From: an uncultured Clostridia bacterium
Lineage (GTDB): Bacteria; Bacillota; Clostridia; Christensenellales; CAG-314
Length of the DNA: 13,363 nucleotides
Reading direction: 5' to 3'
Assembly: GCA_937875645.1 (NCBI GenBank)
Contig: CALLXO010000189.1
Location: 1-13,363, forward strand
Shown: positions 7,245-13,363 of the stretch, one piece after another
Position numbering within the stretch: position 1 is the first letter of the stretch
How the letters are laid out: each line of letters starts with the position of its first letter
Program-made: the position numbers and the translations under genes
The notes under the pieces: generated by a model
What the model saw: the letters and a program-made list of their open reading frames with translations, nothing else
Databases searched by the model: none
What the model was told of the DNA's origin: nothing

Positions 7245-8218
7245 TGCGAATAAGCTTTGAAAAATGCGTCAGTATTATATTTGATGCAAATAACATAGCG
7301 CTGTTTTGCCACACACGTCCTGACGGAGACAGTTTGGGCGCTGCTTTGGCGTTAAAAAAAGCATTAATCAAAAAAGGGAAAAAAGCGACAATTTTTTGTG
7401 ACGACAACATTCCCAAAAAATTTGACATTTTTGGCTTTAGCGGTCATTTTGTAAAAGATTTTGTAAATGAATTTTTTGATTTATTAATAGCGGTAGATTG
7501 CGGAGATGCAAACCGTTTAGGCGTTTTTTCCTCATTATTTCGCACGCATAAAAACACTCTTACTATTGACCATCACATCGGCCACGATGATTTTGGTGCA
7601 TATACCTATGTGGAAGGATTAAGTAGCACTTGCGAAATTATGCTAAACATCTGTTTAAAAAAGGGTATTGCTCTCGATGACAGCATGGCAACGGCACTGT
7701 TTATCGGATTGTCCACAGATACCGGTAATTTTCAGCATAGCAATACAAACAAGAATTCCTTTGCAGCAGCGCAAATTTTATCTGACTACAATGTTGATAT
7801 TGCGGAAATTAACCGTAAATTTTATAACGAAAACAGCATAAATAAGCTTAAACTTTTGGGATTAGCATTAACAAATATGCGTATGTTTTTTGAAAATAAG
7901 CTTTGCATTATGTATGTTACACAAAGTGATTTTGCTAAAGCTAAAGCAACTATGGAGGATACGGAAGGTTTTACCGATTATGCTGTCAATGTTGACACAG
8001 CGGAAATAGGCGTTTGTATCAGCCAAAATAATCAAAATAGCTATAAGGTAAGTATGCGTTCTAAAGGCCAAAACGTGGCGGAAATATGCCGTCATTTTGG
8101 CGGCGGAGGGCATATTCAGGCGGCAGGCTGTGTGTTATGCGGCTTTTTGGAAGATATTATTGACAAAATTGTTAAAACGGTAGGTGACTTTGTATGGACG
8201 GATTTCTTAACGTCTTAA
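7244..8218 (+). CDS. nrnA: DHH-DHHA1 family oligoribonuclease/pAp phosphatase NrnA
   Basis: This 324-residue protein is a two-domain DHH-DHHA1 phosphoesterase. NrnA relatives degrade short oligoribonucleotides left by RNA decay, and dephosphorylate 3'-phosphoadenosine 5'-phosphate, using manganese. Motifs: HTRPDGDSLG (His23, Asp27, Asp29), VDCGD (Asp85), IDHH (Asp109, His110, His111), STDTGNF, and the substrate-binding GGGGHIQAAG (286-295) of DHHA1. All expected metal ligands are present. AGGGA at 7233-7237 lies 6 bases before the ATG, which overlaps the rbfA stop by one base. Its 3' end overlaps truB by 25 bases, so the last eight codons double as the truB start. The order rbfA-nrnA-truB is common in Clostridia. 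The nanoRNase role is a family inference; related DHH proteins act on cyclic dinucleotide products. Confidence 0.92.
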   Translation: MRISFEKCVSIIFDANNIALFCHTRPDGDSLGAALALKKALIKKGKKATIFCDDNIPKKFDIFGFSGHFVKDFVNEFFDLLIAVDCGDANRLGVFSSLFRTHKNTLTIDHHIGHDDFGAYTYVEGLSSTCEIMLNICLKKGIALDDSMATALFIGLSTDTGNFQHSNTNKNSFAAAQILSDYNVDIAEINRKFYNENSINKLKLLGLALTNMRMFFENKLCIMYVTQSDFAKAKATMEDTEGFTDYAVNVDTAEIGVCISQNNQNSYKVSMRSKGQNVAEICRHFGGGGHIQAAGCVLCGFLEDIIDKIVKTVGDFVWTDFLTS

Positions 8219-9063
8219 AGCCTTCGGGTCCTACTGCCAGCGATATTGTCGTCCGCCTTAAAAAAATACTTGATTTTAAACGCATAGGTCATTTAGGTAC
8301 TCTTGACCCCGGAGCTGCAGGAGTACTGCCTATTGCAGTGGGAAAGGCAGCAAAACTTTTTGAGCTATTGACGTACAAAACAAAAAAATACCGAGCATAT
8401 ATCACCTTTGGTATTGCTACCGACACATTGGATTCTTACGGCAATATTACTCAAAAAATGCCTTTTGCAGCAGAGGAAACTGAAATTATAAGAGCGGCAA
8501 AAACTTTTGTAGGCAATATTAGTCAGATTCCGCCAAAATATTCTGCTTTGTCTTTTAAGGGCGTTAAAGCGTATGATTTAGCCCGACGCAACGTAGATTT
8601 TGTGTTAGAGCCTCGGCAAGTGACGGTATATTCCTTTGATTTAGTACGGCAAGTTAACGAAAACACCTTTTGCTTTGACATAGTTTGCGGCGGCGGTACT
8701 TATATTCGCAGTTTGGCACGGGATTTAGGAATTGCATTAAAGACAGTTGCACATATGAGTTTTTTGTTGCGTACTAAAAGTGGGATGTTTGACATACAGG
8801 ATGCCGTCACGATGGAGGAAATTAAATCTAACCCGCAAAAATATTTGTTGCCGTTAGTTTATCCGCTTTCCGACATGGGCGAGATTGTTGTCCCCGACAA
8901 GCTTTATAAGCCTTTTATAAACGGTGTTAGGCTAACAGATTGGCGTAAAAGTAAGACAGAGACAGAAAAGGATAAATTATTTAAAATATATTGCCAAAAG
9001 GAATTTTTTGGTGTAGGAAGTTTTGAGGAAGGATATTTGTCTGTTAAATACCGTTTGAGGTAA
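8194..9063 (+). CDS. truB: tRNA pseudouridine(55) synthase TruB
   Basis: TruB converts uridine 55 in the T-arm of tRNA to pseudouridine and also acts as a tRNA chaperone. The N-terminal MDGFLNVLKPSGPTASD and GHLGTLDPGAAGVLP are diagnostic, with catalytic Asp38 in the latter. Further family motifs are KYRAYITFGIATDTLD, QIPPKYSALSFKGVKAYDLAR and CGGGTYIRSLARDLG. The length of 289 residues is normal and includes a short PUA-like C-terminal part. AGGTGA at 8182-8187, inside nrnA, lies 6 bases before the ATG. The 25-base overlap with nrnA suggests coupled translation. ribF follows 3 bases after the stop. Confidence 0.96.
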   Translation: MDGFLNVLKPSGPTASDIVVRLKKILDFKRIGHLGTLDPGAAGVLPIAVGKAAKLFELLTYKTKKYRAYITFGIATDTLDSYGNITQKMPFAAEETEIIRAAKTFVGNISQIPPKYSALSFKGVKAYDLARRNVDFVLEPRQVTVYSFDLVRQVNENTFCFDIVCGGGTYIRSLARDLGIALKTVAHMSFLLRTKSGMFDIQDAVTMEEIKSNPQKYLLPLVYPLSDMGEIVVPDKLYKPFINGVRLTDWRKSKTETEKDKLFKIYCQKEFFGVGSFEEGYLSVKYRLR

Positions 9064-9066
9064 AAA

Positions 9067-9963
9067 ATGAAGATTTGTCAACTAGACAGTTTTATAGAAG
9101 AAGATATAGTATTAGCATTAGGCTTTTTTGAGTGTGTCCATATCGGACATAGAAAGTTATTGCAAGTAAGCCAGCAAAAAGCCAAAAATTTAGGCGCAAA
9201 AAGCGCATGTTTCACCTTTGACAATAATCCTCAACTTGTATTAGGCAAGTTTCGCAAGCTGATTTACAGTTTCGAAGAGCGTTGTTTTCTCTTAAAAAAT
9301 TTTGGTGTGCATTACGCTTTGTATCAGCAGTTTGACGAAAATTTTTGCTCTTTGTCAGCGGAGGAATTTTTGCAAAAACTATTCCGTCTAAAAATTAAAG
9401 GAATAGTATGCGGTTTTGATTTTTCCTACGGAAAAAAAGCCTTAGGTAACGCTGAGAGCTTGCTAAACGAATGCAAAAAGAATAATATTCCTTGTGAAAT
9501 TATTAATGAAGTAAGTATAAAGGGCGAAAAAGTAAGTTCCTCCAAAATATACGATTTTATAAACGAGGGCAATATTTATCAAGCAAATAATATGCTGGGA
9601 GAAAAATACCGTTATGTCGGTGTTGTAAACGGCGGCAATAAAGTAGGACGTATTTTGGGCTTTCCCACTTTAAATTTGCGGTTAAATAATGATATCGTTA
9701 CTCCAAAAATAGGAGTGTACAGCGGCGAAGTAATTATTAATGATAAAACTTATAACGCCGTCATAAATGTCGGTGCACGTCCCACATTTGATGATAATAG
9801 GACGCTAGTAGAAGCGCACATTATCGGTTACTGCGGTGACCTTTATGGGCAGAGTATACGCTTGTTCTTTAATAAGTTTTTAAGAAAACAGGTAGTTTTT
9901 GATAATAAGGAACAGCTTTCCAAGCAAATTGCTCTTGATGTTTTGGAGGCGCAAAATGGCTAA
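9067..9963 (+). CDS. ribF: bifunctional riboflavin kinase/FAD synthetase RibF, with altered adenylyltransferase motifs
   Basis: RibF makes FMN from riboflavin (C-terminal kinase) and then FAD (N-terminal FMN adenylyltransferase). The length of 298 residues is usual. The kinase domain looks intact: GRILGFPTLNL (from residue 194), GARPTF and the catalytic Glu249 in VEAHIIGY. The N-terminal domain keeps the HIGH-type site, but as GFFECVHIGH (19-28), where relatives have GFFDGVHLGH. The second nucleotide-binding motif reads SSSKIY (157-162) instead of the usual SSTxxR, so the Arg is a Tyr. FAD synthesis may therefore be altered; this is inference. GAGGT at 9057-9061 sets the start. The 3' end overlaps the next gene by 8 bases. 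rpsO, which follows ribF in Bacillus, is absent. Confidence 0.93.
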   Translation: MKICQLDSFIEEDIVLALGFFECVHIGHRKLLQVSQQKAKNLGAKSACFTFDNNPQLVLGKFRKLIYSFEERCFLLKNFGVHYALYQQFDENFCSLSAEEFLQKLFRLKIKGIVCGFDFSYGKKALGNAESLLNECKKNNIPCEIINEVSIKGEKVSSSKIYDFINEGNIYQANNMLGEKYRYVGVVNGGNKVGRILGFPTLNLRLNNDIVTPKIGVYSGEVIINDKTYNAVINVGARPTFDDNRTLVEAHIIGYCGDLYGQSIRLFFNKFLRKQVVFDNKEQLSKQIALDVLEAQNG

Positions 9964-10813
9964 ACTTGGTCCCAGCGGCAACAGCCGAGGCTTTTATGAA
10001 GAAGGCAATCTGCACAGCGAACAGGCATTTATATGGCTTAGACAAAAAGGTCTTGATGCATACGAATATAGTTTTGGCAGAGGTGTTAGGCTGAGTGACG
10101 AAAAAGCGGCGCAATTTTGTGTCGAGAGCAAAAAGCACTCAATTGAAGTGTCGGTGCATGCGCCTTATTATATTAATTTTGCCAACCCCGACCCACAAAT
10201 GATTAAAAAAAGCATAATGTATCTTATCGAAAGCTGCAAAAAATTAGCAATTATGGGAGGAAAGCGAGTTGTTTTTCATGCTGCGTCAGTAGGTAGACTC
10301 ACTCGTCAGGAAGCTTTTAACTTATGTTTAAAAAACATTGATTTGCTACTTTCGGAAATATACGCAAACAATCTTAACAATTTCTATTTTTGTCCTGAGA
10401 CTATGGGCAAGATAAATCAAATTGGAGATGTAGACGAAATTGCTAATATTGTCAACCGTGACCCTTGTTTTTTACCTGCGATAGATTTTGGGCATTTAAA
10501 CGCAAGGACACAGGGGAGCATTAAGGGCAAAGACGATTACAGAGCCATTTTGGACAAACTACTTACTACCATTGGCGAATTTAAAACAAAAAATATGCAT
10601 GTGCATTTTTCTAAAATAGAATACAGCAAGGGCGGCGAGGTAAGACATCTTACTTTAGCGGACACAAAATTTGGGCCTCCCTTTGAACAGCTTGCATATG
10701 TAATAGACGAATATAAACTTAATCCAATAATAATCAGCGAGTCAGAGGGCACTCAAGCGGAAGATGCGCTGACTATGAAAAAAATATATATGGGGATAGT
10801 AGGAGAAAAATGA
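9956..10813 (+). CDS. endonuclease IV-like TIM-barrel protein (AP endonuclease family 2)
   Basis: This 285-residue TIM-barrel protein resembles deoxyribonuclease IV (Nfo), which cleaves DNA at abasic sites with three zinc ions. The start is ATG 9956, since GGAGG at 9945-9949 lies 6 bases upstream; the longer in-frame ATG at 9899 lies deep inside ribF. Likely zinc ligands by alignment from memory: His68 (VHAPYY), His108 (FHAAS), Glu148 (CPETMGK), Asp177 and His180 (IDFGHLNAR), His215 (MHVHFSK), His231 (VRHLTL) and Glu262 (ISESEG). The Asp that precedes His231 by two positions in E. coli Nfo appears to be Val229, with Glu228 beside it. Other differences are FHAAS in place of FHPG and the start KLGPSGNSRGFYEEG. 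It looks like a Clostridia-specific branch, so AP endonuclease activity is likely but not certain. It overlaps ribF by 8 bases and the next gene by 4. Confidence 0.82.
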   Translation: MAKLGPSGNSRGFYEEGNLHSEQAFIWLRQKGLDAYEYSFGRGVRLSDEKAAQFCVESKKHSIEVSVHAPYYINFANPDPQMIKKSIMYLIESCKKLAIMGGKRVVFHAASVGRLTRQEAFNLCLKNIDLLLSEIYANNLNNFYFCPETMGKINQIGDVDEIANIVNRDPCFLPAIDFGHLNARTQGSIKGKDDYRAILDKLLTTIGEFKTKNMHVHFSKIEYSKGGEVRHLTLADTKFGPPFEQLAYVIDEYKLNPIIISESEGTQAEDALTMKKIYMGIVGEK

Positions 10814-11883
10814 AAACAGCAGAACATATTTTTAATTTGCAGTCAGAATTAGATGCAGTTTTGATAATGTCACAAAAAAACAGATTATATTATACTGGCT
10901 TTGATAGCACAGCGGGCGTTCTTGCTTTTATAAAAAATGCAGAAAAAGCGCATTTGTTTGTGGACTCAAGATATTACGAAATGGCGCAACAGGCTCTTAA
11001 CGAAATAGACATAGATATACACTTAATTGGCGGCGGTGAAATGTTTGACACCGTCTACCAAATTTTAGCAGAAAACAATGTAGATAAAGTAGGCTATGAG
11101 GACAACGAGTTGACTGTAAGTACCTTTAAGCAAATTAAAACAAAATTAAAAAACTTAAAGCTTATCGAATGCGGCGACAGTATTATTGACCAGCGCAAAA
11201 TTAAAACGGATGACGAAATAGAGAGTATAACAAAAGCTCAAAACATAACAGACAACGCTTTTAAAGCTATTTTAAAATATATTAAAGTTGGCATAACGGA
11301 ATTGGATATAGCCGTTGAGTTAGAATATCAGATGCGTAAACTTGGCGGTAGCGGATTGGCTTTTGATTCTATTGTTGCAAGTGGTGTTAATGGAAGTAAG
11401 CCTCATGCACACCCAACATTAAAAAAAGTTGCCAACGGCGACGCGGTAACAATGGATTTTGGCGCAAAGTATAACGGATATTGTTCAGATATGACAAGGA
11501 CGGTTTTTGTGGGCAAACCTTCTCCCGAAATAAAAACTATTTACGAAGTAGTTTTAAAGGCACAAAACCATGCGATTAAAAACCTTGCAAGCGGTATGAG
11601 CGGGTCAGAAGGGCATGCTTTGGCTTCGGAGATAATAAACGCAAACGGTTACGGAGAGTATTTTACCCACGGACTGGGACACAGTTTAGGTCTAGATGTT
11701 CATGAGGAACCCCGCTTAAGCCCTAAATGCAAAGAAACACTTAAAGAAAATATGCTTATGACGGTAGAGCCGGGTATTTATGTGCCCGAATTAGGCGGAG
11801 TAAGGATAGAGGATTTACTTCTTATTAAGCAAGATAGAATAATTGATTTGACAACATCAGAAAAAAATATTATTATATTATAG
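10810..11883 (+). CDS. M24 family Xaa-Pro aminopeptidase
   Basis: This 357-residue metallopeptidase of the creatinase/prolidase type probably removes N-terminal residues preceding proline, or cleaves Xaa-Pro dipeptides, in the cytoplasm. The N-terminal creatinase-like domain (about 1-125) shows MSQKNRLYYTGF and FVDSRYYEMA. The catalytic pita-bread domain has all five metal ligands: Asp216 and Asp227 (MDFGAKYNGYCSDMTRT), His287 (HGLGH), Glu320 (VEPG) and Glu334 (RIEDL). Its ATG overlaps the previous stop as ATGA, with AGGAG 4 bases upstream. A gene of this type directly before efp is the usual Firmicutes order (yqhT-efp in Bacillus), which matches a link to proline-rich translation. The last codons carry a strong promoter for efp. 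Substrate length preference cannot be read from the sequence. Confidence 0.93.
   Translation: MKTAEHIFNLQSELDAVLIMSQKNRLYYTGFDSTAGVLAFIKNAEKAHLFVDSRYYEMAQQALNEIDIDIHLIGGGEMFDTVYQILAENNVDKVGYEDNELTVSTFKQIKTKLKNLKLIECGDSIIDQRKIKTDDEIESITKAQNITDNAFKAILKYIKVGITELDIAVELEYQMRKLGGSGLAFDSIVASGVNGSKPHAHPTLKKVANGDAVTMDFGAKYNGYCSDMTRTVFVGKPSPEIKTIYEVVLKAQNHAIKNLASGMSGSEGHALASEIINANGYGEYFTHGLGHSLGLDVHEEPRLSPKCKETLKENMLMTVEPGIYVPELGGVRIEDLLLIKQDRIIDLTTSEKNIIIL
11848..11876 (+). promoter_or_regulatory. sigma-A promoter for efp, inside the aminopeptidase gene
   Basis: A perfect TTGACA (11848-11853) is followed after exactly 17 bases by TATTAT (11871-11876), one mismatch from consensus. RNA would begin near 11883, about 44 bases before the efp ATG. 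It would let efp, a highly needed factor, be expressed independently of the long upstream operon. The spacer is A-rich, which favours promoter strength. Confidence 0.65.
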
Positions 11884-11926
11884 TTATTAAAGATAAAAAA
11901 TTATTTGCAACAAAATCGGAGGATTT

Positions 11927-12487
11927 ATGATAGTAGCAGGCGATTTAAGAAAGGGCATAACATTCGTTTACGAAAACGGTGTATATATGGTGGTGGAATT
12001 TTTACATGTAAAACCGGGTAAAGGTTCTGCATTTGTAAGGACAAAAATTAAAAATGTGATGACGGGCGCTGTGCTAGAAAAGACTTTTAACCCGACGGAA
12101 AAATTTGAAAAAGCTTTAATCGAAACAAAACAGATGGAATATCTTTACAGCGACGGCGAACTTTTTTATTTTATGGACCCGCAAACTTATGAACAACTTC
12201 CTTTAAACAAAGATCAGGTGGAAGATGCGCTGATGTTTATGAAGGAAAATATGCAAGCAACCATCAAGTTTTTTAAAGGTCAGGCGTTTAGTGTGGAAGC
12301 TCCCAACTTTGTTGAGCTGCTTATCACAGATTGTGAGCCGGGTGTTGCCGGCAACACGGCAACCAACGCAACCAAGCCTGCCACTTTAGAAACTGGTTAT
12401 ATAGTGCAAGTGCCCATGTTTATAAACGAAGGTGAGACCATAAGAGTAGATACCCGTACAGGCGAGTATATGGAAAGAGCAAAGTAA
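11927..12487 (+). CDS. efp: elongation factor P
   Basis: EF-P binds between the P and E sites and relieves ribosome stalling at consecutive prolines. The 186-residue protein has the expected three beta-barrel domains: [10 protein letters not shown] at the start, [17 protein letters not shown] with the modifiable Lys32 at the loop tip, [14 protein letters not shown] in domain II, and [16 protein letters not shown] with [12 protein letters not shown] at the end. In other bacteria Lys32/34 is modified (beta-lysyl in E. coli, aminopentanol in B. subtilis); which modification applies here cannot be seen. GGAGG at 11918-11922 lies 4 bases before the ATG. It has its own promoter candidate near 11848-11876. 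The short gene yqhV, found after efp in Bacillus, is absent. Confidence 0.97.
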   Translation: MIVAGDLRKGITFVYENGVYMVVEFLHVKPGKGSAFVRTKIKNVMTGAVLEKTFNPTEKFEKALIETKQMEYLYSDGELFYFMDPQTYEQLPLNKDQVEDALMFMKENMQATIKFFKGQAFSVEAPNFVELLITDCEPGVAGNTATNATKPATLETGYIVQVPMFINEGETIRVDTRTGEYMERAK

Positions 12488-12588
12488 TATCTGGTTTTAA
12501 CTGATTTATTTAATCAAATAACTAACACTTTTAAGACGGAATAAACTTCCATTTCTTAGCAAAAATATTTTTAAATTTTGAAAGGTAA

Positions 12589-12616
12589 TCATAAAATATC
12601 GTATTAGCAATACAAT
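12589..12616 (+). promoter_or_regulatory. possible sigma-E-like promoter before spoIIIAA
   Basis: TCATAAA (12589-12595) and AATACAAT (12609-12616), 13 bases apart, resemble the sporulation mother-cell sigma-E elements as known in Bacillus subtilis (roughly KMATATT and CATACAAT, 13-15 apart). RNA would start near 12622, which is the ATG of spoIIIAA itself. In B. subtilis the spoIIIA operon is controlled by sigma-E, so the place fits. The -35 half is a weak match and the call rests on pattern alone. The rest of the gap after efp (12488-12588) shows only a weak AU-rich stem. Confidence 0.35.
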
Positions 12617-12621
12617 TTAAT

Positions 12622-13363
12622 ATGGCAGAAAATCAAGGACAAGTTTATGAAAAGTTACCGAGCAGTCTAATAAAAGTTTTGCCTAAAGAGTGGCTGGATT
12701 CTCTTATCTACTTAAACATAGATGATCTACGAGAAATAAGAATACGAGTAGGACAACCTGTTTTGGTAAAACTGGTGGAAAACTTTTGTTTTTTAGGGAC
12801 AAAAGGCTGTATACAAGATAAAAAAAACGCATTGTTACCCACTAAACAACAGGTAGAAGATATCGTTTATCTAGCGTGCGACAAATCAATATACGCTTAC
12901 ACTCGGCAGATGCTTAGCGGATTTGTGCCACTTCCTGATGGCGCGCGTATGGGGGTTGCGGGGGAAGTTGTCTACGAAAAAGGGGAAACAGTTTGCATAA
13001 AAAATTTTTCTGCGCTTAATATACGAATACCCCACGCTGTGACTGATTGCAGCAAAAAAGTTAAAAAGTTTTTTGTTTCTCCGCTCAAAAGCGTACTGGT
13101 TATTTCGCCTCCTTCCTGCGGAAAAACTACCTTTTTGCGTGATATGGTTTATCAATTAAAGGAGCAAAAGATAAATACGCTAATTGTGGACGAAAGGGAG
13201 GAGCTGACAGGTTTAAAAAACTGTCAAAGCGTATTTACGCTAAACGATTGCTGTGATATTATGACCAACTGTCAAAAAAATTATGCTTTTGAGTGGGGGA
13301 TAAGGGCGTTGTCTCCGCAATTGGTGGTATGTGACGAGCTTTTTTTGCGTGATATGCCTTGTA
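12622..13363 (+). CDS. spoIIIAA: stage III sporulation protein AA, ATPase (3' truncated by window end)
   Basis: The frame from ATG 12622 is open to the window end (247 codons). SpoIIIAA is the secretion-type ATPase of the SpoIIIA-SpoIIQ complex that links mother cell and forespore during engulfment. Family marks: LREIRIRVGQPVLV near the N terminus, SIYAYTRQMLSGFV, GARMGVAGEVV, IKNFSALNIRIP, a Walker A of SPPSCGKTT (residues 162-170, Lys168), VDEREEL, and a Walker B-like LVVCDEL near the end. Relatives usually have VVDEIG there, so this copy is divergent and rather Cys-rich. No Shine-Dalgarno sequence precedes the ATG, the nearest candidate (AAAGG at 12581-12585) being over 35 bases upstream. 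No other standard start lies upstream before the in-frame stop at 12586. spoIIIAB and the rest presumably follow outside the window. Its presence suggests an endospore former or a descendant of one. Confidence 0.9.
   Translation, partial: MAENQGQVYEKLPSSLIKVLPKEWLDSLIYLNIDDLREIRIRVGQPVLVKLVENFCFLGTKGCIQDKKNALLPTKQQVEDIVYLACDKSIYAYTRQMLSGFVPLPDGARMGVAGEVVYEKGETVCIKNFSALNIRIPHAVTDCSKKVKKFFVSPLKSVLVISPPSCGKTTFLRDMVYQLKEQKINTLIVDEREELTGLKNCQSVFTLNDCCDIMTNCQKNYAFEWGIRALSPQLVVCDELFLRDMPC

Noticed and set aside
9899..9955. Longer start of the TIM-barrel protein at ATG 9899
   Set aside because: The extra 19 residues match nothing in the family, lie inside ribF, and a good GGAGG sits 6 bases before ATG 9956.
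12497..12522. Stem-loop after efp as terminator
   Set aside because: Only TGATT/AATCA with an interrupted extension pairs, it is AU-only apart from one or two pairs, and no T-run follows.
12647..12670. Small ORF MKSYRAV with AAGGA upstream as a gene
   Set aside because: Seven codons inside spoIIIAA; it is mentioned only as a possible influence on translation.
1..13363. CRISPR arrays, tRNA or rRNA genes, insertion sequences, phage or defence genes
   Set aside because: No regularly spaced repeats, cloverleaf sequences, terminal inverted repeats, transposase or defence-type domains were seen; every long frame is a recognised housekeeping or sporulation gene.

Overview
The window is a compact, AT-rich stretch of bacterial chromosome with every gene on the + strand. 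It reads as the conserved Firmicutes 'nusA-infB' translation and transcription operon, joined to a peptidase-efp-spoIIIA cluster. The NusA without C-terminal acidic-repeat domains, the YlxR (RnpM) gene, a PolC-type replicase fragment upstream of rimP, GGAGG-type ribosome binding sites and a SpoIIIAA gene point to a low-GC, probably endospore-forming Clostridia-like organism. The exact lineage cannot be read from the sequence.

Layout: 1-300 is the 3' end of ispG (isoprenoid precursor synthesis). 340-1929 encodes a 529-residue PolC-derived protein that keeps the N-terminal, OB and proofreading exonuclease domains but has no PHP or polymerase domain. 1930-2049 holds a strong sigma-A-type promoter and a 13-bp hairpin leader. 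2050-9963 is a tightly packed run: rimP, nusA, ylxR/rnpM, infB, rbfA, nrnA, truB, ribF. Gaps there are at most 32 bases and often zero or negative. 9956-11883 continues with an endonuclease IV-like TIM-barrel gene and an M24 aminopeptidase, both in overlapping frames. 11927-12487 is efp, with a good promoter inside the end of the preceding gene. 12622 to the window end is a partial spoIIIAA, preceded by a 134-base gap with a possible sigma-E-like promoter. No rRNA, tRNA, CRISPR, insertion sequence or convincing intrinsic terminator is visible.

How the genes fit together: RimP and RbfA mature the 30S subunit, IF-2 starts translation, TruB makes pseudouridine 55 in tRNA, EF-P rescues ribosomes at polyproline, NusA controls elongation and termination, and YlxR/RnpM binds RNA. 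NrnA finishes RNA decay by degrading oligoribonucleotides, and RibF makes FMN/FAD. Overlapping stops and starts imply transcription as one unit with translational coupling from the promoter near 1951-1979.

The most unusual item is the polymerase-less PolC remnant with an intact DEDDh exonuclease, sitting where full-length polC normally lies. Secondary points of interest are a rimP leader that can form two exclusive structures, an in-frame internal start signal just before the IF-2 G domain, altered nucleotide-binding motifs in the FAD synthetase half of RibF, and an apparently leaderless spoIIIAA start.
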